From Pectobacterium cacticida (GTDB taxonomy: Bacteria > Pseudomonadota > Gammaproteobacteria > Enterobacterales > Enterobacteriaceae), in NCBI RefSeq assembly GCF_036885195.1, contig NZ_CP133656.1, positions 2,914,001-2,978,000 on the forward strand: a stretch of 64,000 bases of DNA, written 5' to 3'. The position numbers and the translations under genes were made by a program. The first letter of the stretch is position 1. Each line of letters begins with the position of its first letter. Under the pieces are notes generated by a model. It saw only the letters and a list, made by a program, of their open reading frames with translations. It was not told where the DNA came from and did no database searches. Shown here in pieces: positions 1 through 9,203 of the stretch.

Positions 1-204
1 CTACGCGGGCTGACGCATTACCTGCTGCTGGATGAGCCTCGCACGCAGCGCACCGTACTTGAGCCACGCGCCGATAACCAGCGCCTGTTCCGCCACCTTG
101 AACCTGCGGGATACCGGACAATAAAAGAGTTCGACTTCCCACACAAACGCTCGCGCATGGTCATGGCGGATCGCCATCACTTCTTTACGGAGGTCGGTCT
201 GTAA
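1..204 (+). CDS. iucB: N6-hydroxylysine O-acetyltransferase, 3' end only
   Basis: This is the last 67 codons of an open frame that enters from the left edge and stops with TAA overlapping the next start (TAATG). The visible tail includes YLLLDEPRTQRTVLEPRADN and a FRHLEPAGYR stretch, typical of the C-terminal GNAT fold of siderophore acetyltransferases. IucB transfers acetyl from acetyl-CoA to N6-hydroxylysine, the step between IucD and the IucA/IucC ligases. The name rests on this tail plus the unmistakable iucC-iucD-iutA genes that follow. The N-terminus and catalytic centre lie outside the window. Confidence 0.85.
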   Translation, partial: LRGLTHYLLLDEPRTQRTVLEPRADNQRLFRHLEPAGYRTIKEFDFPHKRSRMVMADRHHFFTEVGL

Positions 205-1937
205 TGAATCACAAGGATTGGGATTTTGTTAACCGCCAGTTGGTGGCGAAGATGCTGGCCGAGCTGGAGTATGAGCAGGTTTTCCACGCGCAATCCCAGG
301 GAGATGGTCGCTACTGCATTAATCTGCCGGGTGCAAAATGGCGCTTCAGCGCTGAACGCGGCATCTGGGGCTGGCTGTGGATTGATGCTCAAACGTTGCG
401 CTGCGCGGACGAACCCGTTCTGGCACAAACGCTACTTATCCAGCTAAAGCCGGTGCTGTCGATGAGCGATGCCACCGTTGCCGAGCATATGCAGGATTTG
501 TATGCCACGCTGCTGGGCGACCTGCAATTGCTGAAGGCTCGTCGCGGGCTGAGCGCCCGTGACCTGATTGATCTTGATGCCGACCGCCTGCAATGCCTGC
601 TAAGCGGCCATCCTAAATTCGCTTTTAATAAAGGCCGCCGCGGCTGGGGCAAAGAGGCGCTGGAGCGATATGCGCCAGAGTACGCCAACACCTTCAGACT
701 GCACTGGCTGGCGGTAAAACGTGAGCATATGGTCTGGCGCTGCGACAGTGGGCTGGATATTCAGCAGTTGTTGACGGCCGCGATGGACCCGCAGGAGTTT
801 GCCCGCTTCAATCAGGTTTGGCAGGAAAACGGGCTGGATAACGACTGGCTGCCGCTACCGGTACATCCGTGGCAGTGGCAGCAAAAAATCGCCCTCGACT
901 TCATCGCCGATCTTGCCGAAGGCAGGATGGTTTCGCTCGGCGAGTTTGGCGACTTGTGGCTCGCGCAGCAGTCGCTGCGCACCCTGACCAACGCCAGTCG
1001 CCAGGGCGGGCTGGATATTAAGCTGCCGCTGACCATCTACAACACCTCCTGCTACCGGGGGATTCCGGGCAAATACATCGCCGCCGGGCCGCTGGCCTCA
1101 CGCTGGCTGCAACAGGTTTTTGCGACTGACGCCACGCTTAAGCAAAGCGGCGCGGTGATCCTCGGTGAACCGGCGGCAGGCTATGTGTCCCATGAAGGCT
1201 ATGCCGCGCTTGCCCAGGCCCCCTACCGCTACCAGGAGATGCTCGGCGTTATCTGGCGTGAGAATCCGTGTCGCTGGCTGAAGCCGGACGAAAGTCCGAT
1301 TCTGATGGCGACACTGATGGAGTGCGATGAAAACAATCAGCCGCTGATAGGCGCCTATATCGACCGCTCTGGGCTGGACGCGGAAACCTGGCTCACACAA
1401 CTGTTCAGGGTGGTAGTGGTCCCGCTGTATCACCTGCTTTGTCGCTACGGCGTCGCGCTTATCGCCCACGGACAAAATATCACGCTCGCCATGAAAGAGG
1501 GCGTACCGCAGCGCGTGCTGTTGAAAGACTTCCAGGGTGATATGCGACTGGTGCAGGATGCGTTCCCGGAGATGGACTCCCTGCCTCAGGAGGTGCGTGA
1601 TGTCACCGCTCGCCTGAGCGCCGACTACTTAATTCACGATTTGCAGACTGGCCACTTCGTGACGGTGCTGCGCTTTGTTTCGCCGCTGATGGCTCGCCTT
1701 GGCGTACCGGAGCAACGTTTTTATCAACTGCTGGCAGCAGTGTTGAGTGACTACATGCAGGAACATCCACAAATGTCAGCGCGCTTTGCGATCTTCTCAC
1801 TCTTCAAGCCGCAAATCATTCGCGTAGTGTTGAATCCGGTAAAACTGACCTGGCCTGACCAGGACAGCGGCAACCGTATGTTGCCGAATTACCGTGAAGA
1901 TCTGCAAAACCCGCTGTGGCTGGTAACAAAGGACTAA
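204..1937 (+). CDS. iucC: aerobactin synthase IucC (NIS synthetase)
   Basis: 577 residues, close to the usual ~580 for IucC. It is an NRPS-independent siderophore synthetase that uses ATP to join the IucA product (citrate carrying one N6-acetyl-N6-hydroxylysine) to a second hydroxamate unit, giving aerobactin in the cytoplasm. Visible family motifs are LPLPVHPWQW (about residue 215), the SLRTL nucleotide-binding segment followed by KLPLTIYNTSCYRG, and the C-terminal HGQNITL and LLKDFQGD motifs of the FhuF-like domain. The start codon overlaps the iucB stop by one base, and iucD begins 3 bases after its stop, so translation is coupled. No frame damage is seen. Confidence 0.95.
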   Translation: MNHKDWDFVNRQLVAKMLAELEYEQVFHAQSQGDGRYCINLPGAKWRFSAERGIWGWLWIDAQTLRCADEPVLAQTLLIQLKPVLSMSDATVAEHMQDLYATLLGDLQLLKARRGLSARDLIDLDADRLQCLLSGHPKFAFNKGRRGWGKEALERYAPEYANTFRLHWLAVKREHMVWRCDSGLDIQQLLTAAMDPQEFARFNQVWQENGLDNDWLPLPVHPWQWQQKIALDFIADLAEGRMVSLGEFGDLWLAQQSLRTLTNASRQGGLDIKLPLTIYNTSCYRGIPGKYIAAGPLASRWLQQVFATDATLKQSGAVILGEPAAGYVSHEGYAALAQAPYRYQEMLGVIWRENPCRWLKPDESPILMATLMECDENNQPLIGAYIDRSGLDAETWLTQLFRVVVVPLYHLLCRYGVALIAHGQNITLAMKEGVPQRVLLKDFQGDMRLVQDAFPEMDSLPQEVRDVTARLSADYLIHDLQTGHFVTVLRFVSPLMARLGVPEQRFYQLLAAVLSDYMQEHPQMSARFAIFSLFKPQIIRVVLNPVKLTWPDQDSGNRMLPNYREDLQNPLWLVTKD

Positions 1938-1940
1938 TTC

Positions 1941-3275
1941 ATGACAAACACTGTAGATTTTATTGGCGTGGGCATCGGCCCTTTCAACCTGAGCATCGCG
2001 GCGCTGTCTCATGAGGCTAAGGGATTAAGCAGCCGTTTCTTTGACGGCCACTCGCATTTTTCCTGGCACCCCGGCATGCTGGTGCCGGACTGCCATATGC
2101 AGACCATGTTCCTGAAAGATCTGGTGAGTGCCGTAGCGCCTACCAGCCCATTCAGCTTCGTTAACTATCTGGTGAAACGCAAAAAATTCTACCGTTTCCT
2201 GACTACCGAGTTACGTACCGTTTCTCGCGATGAGTTTTCCGACTACCTGCGTTGGGCCGCCGAGGGCATGAACAATCTGCATTTCAATCATACTGTTGAG
2301 AGCATTGACTTCGACGAAAAACACCAGCGCTTTGTGACGCAGACCAGCCAGGGAGAACATTTTGCCCGCAATATCTGCCTTGGCATTGGCAAGCGCCCGT
2401 ACCTGCCGCCTTGCGTAAAAGAGACAACGCAAACCTGCTTCCACGCCAGTGAAATGAGCCTGCGCCAGCCGGATCTCGGCGGCAAACGGGTTACCGTGGT
2501 TGGCGGCGGACAAAGCGGCGCCGATCTGTTCCTCAATGCGCTGCGCGGAGAATGGGGCGACGTTGCGGAGATCAATTGGGTCACCCGCCGCAATAACTTT
2601 AACGCGTTAGATGAGGCGGCATTCGCCAACGAATACTTCACACCTGAATACGTGTCAGACTTCGTCGGCCTGGATGAAAGCACACGCCTGAAGATGCTCA
2701 ATGAGCAGAAAATGACCTCTGACGGTATTACGGCCGACTCGTTACTCGCTATCTATCGCGAGTTGTATCACCGCTTCGAAGTGCTAAGGCAACCACGTAA
2801 TGCCCGTCTGCTACCAAGCCGCTCGGCCACCGGCCTTGAAAGCCGCAGTAGGGGCTGGCTACTGCAGCTAGAACATCATCTTGATAATGGTTATGACAGC
2901 CTGGAAAGCGACGTGGTGATCTTCGCCACCGGTTACCGTTCCGCGCTACCGCAGATACTCTCACCGTTGATGTCGCGAATCGCCATGCGCGATGAGTGCA
3001 ACTTCAGAGTACGTGACGACTTCACCCTGGAATGGAACGGCCCACAAGAGAACAGTATCTTCGCCGTCAACGCCAGTATGCAAACCCATGGCATCGCCGA
3101 GCCACAGCTCAGCCTGATGGCCTGGCGCTCCGCCCGTATTCTTAATCGCGCGCTAGGACGTGACTTATTCGATCTCAGCACGCCGCCCGCCCTGATTCAG
3201 TGGCGCAGCAGCAGCCAAGAAAAACCGCAGCCAAAGGCTGCTTCTTTAACCCGTTACACCGCCTCTTTGGACTAA
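1941..3275 (+). CDS. iucD: L-lysine N6-monooxygenase IucD
   Basis: 444 residues, full length for the family. This flavoprotein hydroxylates the side-chain nitrogen of lysine with NADPH and O2, the first committed step of aerobactin synthesis; it is known to associate with the inner membrane face. The FAD-binding motif GVGIGPFN is at residues 9-16, the NADPH-binding GGGQSGAD near residue 190 and the ATGYRSALP motif near residue 329. It lies directly between iucC and iutA, the classical iucABCD-iutA order. All three cofactor motifs are intact. Confidence 0.96.
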   Translation: MTNTVDFIGVGIGPFNLSIAALSHEAKGLSSRFFDGHSHFSWHPGMLVPDCHMQTMFLKDLVSAVAPTSPFSFVNYLVKRKKFYRFLTTELRTVSRDEFSDYLRWAAEGMNNLHFNHTVESIDFDEKHQRFVTQTSQGEHFARNICLGIGKRPYLPPCVKETTQTCFHASEMSLRQPDLGGKRVTVVGGGQSGADLFLNALRGEWGDVAEINWVTRRNNFNALDEAAFANEYFTPEYVSDFVGLDESTRLKMLNEQKMTSDGITADSLLAIYRELYHRFEVLRQPRNARLLPSRSATGLESRSRGWLLQLEHHLDNGYDSLESDVVIFATGYRSALPQILSPLMSRIAMRDECNFRVRDDFTLEWNGPQENSIFAVNASMQTHGIAEPQLSLMAWRSARILNRALGRDLFDLSTPPALIQWRSSSQEKPQPKAASLTRYTASLD

Positions 3276-3296
3276 TATTTCACGCATGAGGGAATA

Positions 3297-5498
3297 ATGA
3301 TGATAAATAAAAAGTATGCACTTTGGGCTCTTAACCCACTGCTTCTCGCTATGATGACGCCAGCCGTCGCTCAACAATCTGATGGTGAGACGCTCGTGGT
3401 GTCAGCCAACCGCAGCAACCGTACCGTGGCAGAAATGGCGCAAACCACCTGGGTTATTGAAAGCGCCGAATTAGAGCAACAGATTCGAGGCGGCAAAGAG
3501 CTAAAAGATGCATTGGCTCAGTTGATTCCTGGCCTTGACGTCAGTAGCCAGAGCCGCACCAACTACGGCATGAACGTGCGTGGTCGGCCGCTAGTCGTGT
3601 TGGTTGACGGCGTGCGTCTCAACTCTTCACGCACCGACAGCCGACAACTGGACTCTATCGACCCTTTCAATATTGACCATGTAGAAGTGATCTCCGGCGC
3701 GACGGCACTCTTCGGCGGCGGCAGTACCGGTGGTCTGATCAATATCGTGACCAAAAAAGGTCAACCAGAAACCCAGATAGAGTTTGAGGCCGGCAGCAAA
3801 AGCGGCTTTAACAGCAGTAAAGACCATGATGAACGCATCGCCAGCGCCATCTCCGGCGGTAATGACCATATTTCCGGGCGTGTTTCCGTAGCCTACCAGA
3901 AGTTTGGCGGCTGGTTTGACGGTAACGGCGATGCCACTCTGCTCGATAATACCCAGACCGGCCTGCAGTATTCCGATCGTCTGGACATCATGGGCACCGG
4001 TACGCTGAACATTGATGAAACCCAGCAGCTTCAGTTGATCACGCAGTATTATAAAAGCCAGGGCGATGACGATTACGGGTTGAATCTCGGGAAAGATTTC
4101 TCCGCCATTAGCAGGGGCAGCACACCATATGTCAGTAAGGGACTGAATTCTGACCGTATTCCCGGCACCGAGCGTCATCTGATCAGTCTGCAGTATTCCA
4201 ACAATGATTTCTTTGGTCAGGAACTGGTCGGCCAGGTTTACTACCGCGATGAGTCACTGCTGTTTTACCCGTTCCCGACCGTCAATGCGAACAAACAGGC
4301 GACGGCTTTCTCCTCGTCACAGCAGGACACTGACCAGTACGGCATGAAATTGACCCTGAACAGCAAACCGCTGGACGGCTGGCAAATCACCTACGGGCTG
4401 GATGCCGACCATGAGCGTTTTACCTCCAACCAAATGTTCTTCGATTTAGCCCAGGCAAGCGCTTCTGGCGGCCTGAACAACCAGAGGATTTACACCACCG
4501 GGCGTTATCCCGCGTATGACATCACCAACCTGGCTGCACTCCTGCAATCGAGCTATGACATCAACGAGACTTTTACGCTCAGCGGCGGCGTGCGTTATCA
4601 GTACACGGAGAACAAGATTGATGATTTCATCGGCTATACACAGCAACAGCAGATTGCTGCCGGAAGAGCGACATCCGCCGACGCTATTCCTGGCGGCTCG
4701 GTCGATTACGACAACTTCCTGTTCAACGCCGGTCTACTGATGCACCTCACCGACCGCCAACAAGCATGGTTCAACTTCTCTCAGGGCGTAGAACTGCCCG
4801 ATCCGGGTAAATACTACGGTCGCGGCACTTATGGCGCAGCGCTGAACGGCCACCTCCCTCTAACCAACAGCGTAAACGTTGACGATAGCAAGTTGGAAGG
4901 CGTGAAGGTCGATTCTTACGAACTGGGCTGGCGCTATATCGGCGACAACCTGCATACTCAAATCGCGGCCTATTACTCAATTTCGGATAAGAGCGTGGAG
5001 GCGAATAAGGATCTGACCATCAGCGTATTAGATGACAAACGCCGCATTTACGGCGTGGAAGGCGCGGTGGACTACTTCATACCGGATAGCGACTGGAGTA
5101 TCGGCACGAACTTTAACGTACTGAAAACCGAGACGAAAGTGAACGGTAGTTGGGAAAAACATGACGTAAAAGTGGCAAGCCCATCGAAAGCAACAGCCTA
5201 TATTGGTTGGGCGCCGGATCCGTGGAGCCTGCGCGTACAGAGCACCACCTCCTTCAATGTGAGCGACGCGAAGGGAAACAGTATTGACGGCTATACCACC
5301 GTCGATTTGCTCGGCAGCTACCAGCTCCCGGTAGGTAAACTTAGCTTCAGCGTTGAAAACCTCTTCGACCGCGACTACTCCACCGTATGGGGGCAGCGCG
5401 CACCGATGTACTACAGCCCAGGTTACGGCCCAGCTTCCTTGTATAACTACAAAGGCCGCGGCCGCACCTTTGGTCTGAACTATTCAGTTCTGTTCTAA
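3297..5498 (+). CDS. iutA: TonB-dependent ferric aerobactin receptor IutA
   Basis: 733 residues. A signal peptide ends about residue 25 (MMTPAVA), followed by a TonB-box-like ETLVVSA at 31-37, a plug domain (NVRGRPLVVLVDGVRLNSS, then VEVISGATALFGGGSTGGLI) and a 22-strand barrel ending in the outer-membrane signature NYSVLF with a terminal Phe. It imports Fe(III)-aerobactin through the outer membrane with TonB-ExbBD energy. GAGGGAA precedes the start; two adjacent ATGs at 3297 and 3300 are possible. From memory it is strikingly close to the ColV-plasmid IutA of E. coli over its whole length, closer than ordinary vertical divergence would suggest. A hairpin follows the stop. Confidence 0.96.
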   Translation: MMINKKYALWALNPLLLAMMTPAVAQQSDGETLVVSANRSNRTVAEMAQTTWVIESAELEQQIRGGKELKDALAQLIPGLDVSSQSRTNYGMNVRGRPLVVLVDGVRLNSSRTDSRQLDSIDPFNIDHVEVISGATALFGGGSTGGLINIVTKKGQPETQIEFEAGSKSGFNSSKDHDERIASAISGGNDHISGRVSVAYQKFGGWFDGNGDATLLDNTQTGLQYSDRLDIMGTGTLNIDETQQLQLITQYYKSQGDDDYGLNLGKDFSAISRGSTPYVSKGLNSDRIPGTERHLISLQYSNNDFFGQELVGQVYYRDESLLFYPFPTVNANKQATAFSSSQQDTDQYGMKLTLNSKPLDGWQITYGLDADHERFTSNQMFFDLAQASASGGLNNQRIYTTGRYPAYDITNLAALLQSSYDINETFTLSGGVRYQYTENKIDDFIGYTQQQQIAAGRATSADAIPGGSVDYDNFLFNAGLLMHLTDRQQAWFNFSQGVELPDPGKYYGRGTYGAALNGHLPLTNSVNVDDSKLEGVKVDSYELGWRYIGDNLHTQIAAYYSISDKSVEANKDLTISVLDDKRRIYGVEGAVDYFIPDSDWSIGTNFNVLKTETKVNGSWEKHDVKVASPSKATAYIGWAPDPWSLRVQSTTSFNVSDAKGNSIDGYTTVDLLGSYQLPVGKLSFSVENLFDRDYSTVWGQRAPMYYSPGYGPASLYNYKGRGRTFGLNYSVLF

Positions 5499-5504
5499 TG
5501 CCAT

Positions 5505-5528
5505 TTTGCCCGGCACATGCCGGGCAAA
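5505..5528. terminator. inverted repeat after iutA
   Basis: Perfect 11-bp arms TTTGCCCGGCA (5505-5515) and TGCCGGGCAAA (5518-5528), starting 7 bases after the iutA stop. It probably forms the 3' end of the aerobactin mRNA, but no U-run follows on the + strand, so termination strength is uncertain. Its GC core recurs at 11951-11972. Confidence 0.55.
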
Positions 5529-5651
5529 TCCTACCCTCGCGCGCCGGAACAACGCGCCCAGTACGTACCGTTTATTAAAAAACGCAATATCATTCCAGCT
5601 AAAGTAGTTGTTACCGCCAACCTCGCGGCAGGAAACGTCTCACAGCGATAA
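5526..5651 (+). pseudogene. possible gene remnant (short open frame, no start)
   Basis: The stretch reads as 42 sense codons to a TAA at 5649-5651, with no ATG and no ribosome site. The predicted tail (…YVPFIKKRNIIPAKVVV…) looks protein-like but is not recognised. It may be the 3' stub of a gene truncated when the aerobactin operon entered, or chance. The rest of the gap up to the doxX start holds only AT-rich DNA and the inverted repeat at 5735-5751. Confidence 0.15.
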
Positions 5652-5734
5652 AATATCAGAATATCCTATCGACTGAAGGCGGTTAGCAATCATGACGTTA
5701 TGTTCATCAGCGTTAACAGTCTTACCGTAATTTT

Positions 5735-5751
5735 TTGACAAAAAATGTCAA
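5735..5751. promoter_or_regulatory. TTGACA-A5-TGTCAA inverted repeat before doxX
   Basis: A perfect 6-bp inverted repeat separated by five A residues, about 100 bp upstream of the DoxX gene. The left arm is also a consensus -35 hexamer, but no convincing -10 lies 16-18 bp downstream (the nearest, TATTCT at 5765, is 24 bp away). It could be an operator for an unidentified dimeric regulator. The binding factor cannot be named from sequence. Confidence 0.35.
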
Positions 5752-5851
5752 ATTTATTGGTTTCTATTCTCCACACAAATAGACGACACTGCTGCGTATC
5801 GTCAACAAGCAGTGTAAACAGGCGTTTTGCTCATTCATGAGGTTAGCTATT

Positions 5852-6286
5852 ATGATTTCTCAGTTGAATCAATGGTTCACACGTTTAACCGATCATCCCG
5901 ACGCAGGCAAACTTTTACTGCGTTTAACCGTGGGTATTCTGCTACTGTTTCACGGCGTGGCAAAGGTTGAGCACGGCGTAGGTTGGATCATCCAGATGCT
6001 ACAGGGCGCCGGTCTGCCAGGCTTCATCGCCTATGGTGTTTATATCGGTGAAGTTGTTGCGCCAATCCTGATTATTTTGGGCGTATTCACCCGTATTGCT
6101 GGCTTGATTGCTTCACTAACGCTGGTCGTTGCGACGCTGATGGTTGGCATGGGGAAATTCTTTACCCTGACCGAGGTAGGTGCCTGGGCGCTGGAGATTG
6201 AAGCTTTCTATTTCTTTACCGGCATTATTATCATGCTAGTTGGCAGTGGCCGTTACTCTGTTGCCTCAAATCCTGCTTATCGTTAA
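5852..6286 (+). CDS. DoxX family inner-membrane protein
   Basis: 144 residues from ATG 5852, which has AGG at a 9-base spacing; an in-frame ATG at 5837 would add five residues but lacks a good ribosome site. Four hydrophobic segments are visible: LLLRLTVGILLLFHGVAKV, FIAYGVYIGEVVAPILII, IAGLIASLTLVVATLMVG and EIEAFYFFTGIIIMLVGSG, as in the DoxX/DoxD family (Gly-His near the first segment, Glu in the second). Family members include quinol-linked or redox membrane proteins, but enterobacterial homologues mostly lack a proven function. It is monocistronic and converges with the sulfate importer, sharing a terminator with it. Confidence 0.8.
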   Translation: MISQLNQWFTRLTDHPDAGKLLLRLTVGILLLFHGVAKVEHGVGWIIQMLQGAGLPGFIAYGVYIGEVVAPILIILGVFTRIAGLIASLTLVVATLMVGMGKFFTLTEVGAWALEIEAFYFFTGIIIMLVGSGRYSVASNPAYR

Positions 6287-6314
6287 TATTTTTTTAACGA
6301 TAAGTATTAACACT

Positions 6315-6343
6315 AAAAAAACCCGCGCCTTGGCGGGTTTTTT
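6315..6343. terminator. bidirectional rho-independent terminator, doxX / cysA
   Basis: AAAAAA-ACCCGC-(gccttg)-GCGGGT-TTTTT: a GC-rich stem flanked by an A-run on the left and a T-run on the right, so it can end transcription of doxX (+) and of the convergent cys operon (-). Confidence 0.9.
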
Positions 6344-6360
6344 ATCTCTGAGGTTAGCGG

Positions 6361-7353
6361 TTAGATTTCCCAATCGTGGTTATAACGTTTGGGCTTAAAT
6401 TGAATGACATCCCCTTTCTGTAAGCCTTGCAGACTCACATCGTCTTTTGCGACTTCCGCTTCAATCAATTCCGCTTGTTCACCCAATTTTAACGACAAGC
6501 GAGTTAAGGCGCCGAGCGGACGAATATCGCGCACCGTCACCGCCTGATAACCATCCTGAGCCTGAACAGACAACGCGACTTCATGGGGACGAAATAGAAT
6601 CGTTTCTTCCGTTTGCGCCACTTTCAGTCGGTTACTGTCACCAAGGAAGTGGTAAACAAACTCACTGGCCGGGTTATCATACACCTCTGCTGGCGTACCA
6701 ATTTGTTCAATCACTCCCTTGTTCATCAGGACAATACGATCGGCGACTTCCATTGCCTCCTCCTGATCGTGCGTCACGAATACCGATGTCAGATCGATAT
6801 TTTCATGCAGTTGGGACAACCAGCGGCGCAACTCCTTACGCACCTTGGCATCCAGCGCACCGAAGGGCTCATCCAGCAGTAAAATGCTCGGCTCGACGAT
6901 CAACGCGCGCGCCAATGCAATTCGCTGCCGTTGCCCGCCAGAAAGCTGTTCGGGATAACGATCCCCCAGCCAGTCCAGTTGAACCAACTCCAACAATTCA
7001 TGCACTCGCTTTTCGATATCTCGCTTCGATGGGCGGATATTTTTCGGCTTCATTCGTAGACCAAACGCGACATTATCGAACACGGTCATGTGTCGAAACA
7101 GGGCATAATGCTGAAAGACAAACCCGACGTTGCGTTTACGCACATCATGAACGGACACATCTTTTCCGTGAAAAATGATACTGCCGCTATCCGGGTGTTC
7201 CAGCCCGGCGATAATACGCAGCAACGTCGTCTTGCCACAGCCCGATGGACCGAGCAACGCCACCAGTTCACCGCTTTGGATCGAGAGATTAATGTCGTTT
7301 AGTGCCCGAAACTGGCCAAATTGTTTATTAATGTTGCGAATTTCAATGCTCAT
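6361..7353 (-). CDS. cysA: sulfate/thiosulfate ABC transporter ATPase CysA
   Basis: 330 residues. It is the nucleotide-binding subunit that powers sulfate import through CysT and CysW. Walker A GPSGCGKTT is near residue 37, Q-loop FVFQHYALF near 80, signature LSGGQRQR near 135, Walker B ILLLDEPFGALD and the switch His in VTHDQEEA. A C-terminal regulatory TOBE-like domain follows (FRPHEVALSV). It is shorter than the ~365-residue CysA of E. coli and resembles the shorter form common outside the enterics. It overlaps cysW by 11 bases. No cysM follows, unlike the E. coli cysPUWAM operon. Confidence 0.93.
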   Translation of the reverse strand: MSIEIRNINKQFGQFRALNDINLSIQSGELVALLGPSGCGKTTLLRIIAGLEHPDSGSIIFHGKDVSVHDVRKRNVGFVFQHYALFRHMTVFDNVAFGLRMKPKNIRPSKRDIEKRVHELLELVQLDWLGDRYPEQLSGGQRQRIALARALIVEPSILLLDEPFGALDAKVRKELRRWLSQLHENIDLTSVFVTHDQEEAMEVADRIVLMNKGVIEQIGTPAEVYDNPASEFVYHFLGDSNRLKVAQTEETILFRPHEVALSVQAQDGYQAVTVRDIRPLGALTRLSLKLGEQAELIEAEVAKDDVSLQGLQKGDVIQFKPKRYNHDWEI

Positions 7354-8224
7354 CTTTGGCCAACTCCTGTTGTTTCTGTATTTGCTTCGTCAATCTACTT
7401 TCACTCCACTGCCGCAGTAGCAGCACCACCAGCGACATCATGAGCAGCAGAATCGCCACACTGAAGGCTGCAACGATGTTGTACTCGTTATAAAGAATTT
7501 CGATATGCAACGGCAGCGTATTCGTCAGACCGCGAATATGACCGGAAATGACGGAAACCGCGCCGAATTCCCCCATCGCACGCGCAGTACACAACACGAC
7601 GCCGTAAATCAGCGCCCACTTCACATTCGGCAAGGTGATGTGCCAGAACATTTGCCAACCGTTCGCCCCTAGCAACCTTGCCGCTTCTTCTTCCTGAGAA
7701 CCCTGTTCTTCCATCAACGGAATCAGCTCACGCGCCACATAAGGCAGCGTGACGAAAATCGTTGCCAGTACGATGCCCGGTACGGCGTAAACGATTTGCA
7801 GATCGTGTTCGAGCAGGAAGGGATAAATCTGGCTTTGCGCGCCAAACAGCAGCACATACACCAGCCCCGCAACCACGGGGGAGACGGAAAACGGCAAGTC
7901 GATCAACGCCAACAGAAAGCTCTTACCGCGAAATTCGAACTTCGTCACGCACCATGCTGTCGCCAACCCAAACACAACGTTTAACGGCACGGAAATGACG
8001 GTTGCAAGTAACGTTAGCTTAAGCGCCGCGATCGCATCGGGTTCGCTAATCGCCGCCCAAAATGCGCCAACCCCTTTATCCAAACCCTGAGTTACCACCA
8101 TCATCAACGGTAATACCAAAATCAGGAAAAAGATGACCCACGCCAGCGAAACCAGAATGTAATAGGCTGCCGGCTGTTTTTTTCTTTTTGCCGCGCTAGC
8201 CTGAGCGGAAATAACCTGTTCCAT
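7343..8224 (-). CDS. cysW: sulfate ABC transporter permease CysW
   Basis: 293 residues with six predicted membrane spans and the inner-membrane permease EAA loop EEEAARLLGANGWQMFWHI near residues 179-197. It forms the translocation channel with CysT and docks on CysA. A long cytoplasmic N-terminus rich in Lys (AKRKKQ) precedes the first span. It sits 12 bases after cysT and overlaps cysA, so the three are co-transcribed. Confidence 0.93.
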   Translation of the reverse strand: MEQVISAQASAAKRKKQPAAYYILVSLAWVIFFLILVLPLMMVVTQGLDKGVGAFWAAISEPDAIAALKLTLLATVISVPLNVVFGLATAWCVTKFEFRGKSFLLALIDLPFSVSPVVAGLVYVLLFGAQSQIYPFLLEHDLQIVYAVPGIVLATIFVTLPYVARELIPLMEEQGSQEEEAARLLGANGWQMFWHITLPNVKWALIYGVVLCTARAMGEFGAVSVISGHIRGLTNTLPLHIEILYNEYNIVAAFSVAILLLMMSLVVLLLRQWSESRLTKQIQKQQELAKDEH

Positions 8225-8236
8225 AACAACCCGCCC

Positions 8237-9049
8237 TTACAGTTTTGGTTGAATGCGGCGCTGCAATACGTTAATCAGTAGCAGCATAATGAAAGAAACC
8301 AGCAGCATAAATACGCCAATTCCGGTTGCGCCTTTGTAGTCATACTGATCGAGTTTAGACACAATCAGTAGCGGGAGAATTTCGGTTTTAAAGGGGATAT
8401 TCCCGGCGATAAACACCACTGAACCGTATTCCCCTACGCCGCGGGCAAAAGCCAAAGCAAAACCCGTTAGCCACGCAGGTAAAAGTGCCGGAAGTAATAC
8501 ATGGCGGAAAATTTGAAGCGGACGTGCGCCAAGGCAGGCAGCCGCTTCTTCCACTTCTTTAGGAATATCCGCCAGCACCGGTTGCAGTGTTCTGACGACG
8601 AAGGGCAAAGTGACAAAAATAAGCGCCAACGTGATACCGATGCCGGTGTAAGCGATTTTGAAAGGAAACAGCGAGCCTATCAGACCATTTGGCGCATATA
8701 GCGCCGTCAATGCAATCCCCGCTACGGCGGTTGGCAGCGCGAAAGGCATATCGATCATGGCATCAATTATTTTACGACCGGGGAAGGTATAACGCACCAG
8801 CACCCACGCCAGTAACGTCCCGAGAATACCGTTAATAAAGGCCGCAGCCAGCGCTGTGCCAAATGAAAGCCGCAGAGAAAACAATACCTGACGACTGGTG
8901 ATCAAATCCCAAAATTGACCAAGCGTGAGTTGGCTGGCATATAAAAACATCCCAGCCAATGGGATAAGAACAATTAATCCTAAATAGCTTAGGCTAAACC
9001 CTAACGTTAGCCCGAAACCGGGGATCACTGAAGAAGAACGCTGTGACAT
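8237..9049 (-). CDS. cysT: sulfate ABC transporter permease CysT (CysU)
   Basis: 270 residues, with hydrophobic spans beginning at LGLIVLIPLAGMFLY and the family sequence DMPFALPTAVAGIAL in the central region. The EAA loop is EEAAACLGARPLQIFRHVLLP, where it contacts the ATPase. It pairs with CysW as the other half of the sulfate channel. The gene follows the binding-protein gene by 154 bases and precedes cysW by 12. Confidence 0.93.
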   Translation of the reverse strand: MSQRSSSVIPGFGLTLGFSLSYLGLIVLIPLAGMFLYASQLTLGQFWDLITSRQVLFSLRLSFGTALAAAFINGILGTLLAWVLVRYTFPGRKIIDAMIDMPFALPTAVAGIALTALYAPNGLIGSLFPFKIAYTGIGITLALIFVTLPFVVRTLQPVLADIPKEVEEAAACLGARPLQIFRHVLLPALLPAWLTGFALAFARGVGEYGSVVFIAGNIPFKTEILPLLIVSKLDQYDYKGATGIGVFMLLVSFIMLLLINVLQRRIQPKL

Positions 9050-9203
9050 ACCGTGCCTTTAATTTTTATACTCGCTATCCAGCCAACAACGACTTGCTGA
9101 CACACTCTACTTGACGAAAGAGATCGGCAACGACGCAGCCTGCCGATTTACCTGAAAAAGCCGCTAAAGCGATAGCGGCCATAATTCGTCAGACGTTGCC
9201 AAC

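Noticed and set aside
6447..7178. 243-codon open frame on the plus strand inside cysA
   Set aside because: It is the antisense of a clear ABC ATPase gene, composition is atypical (Pro/Arg-rich) and there is no ribosome site.
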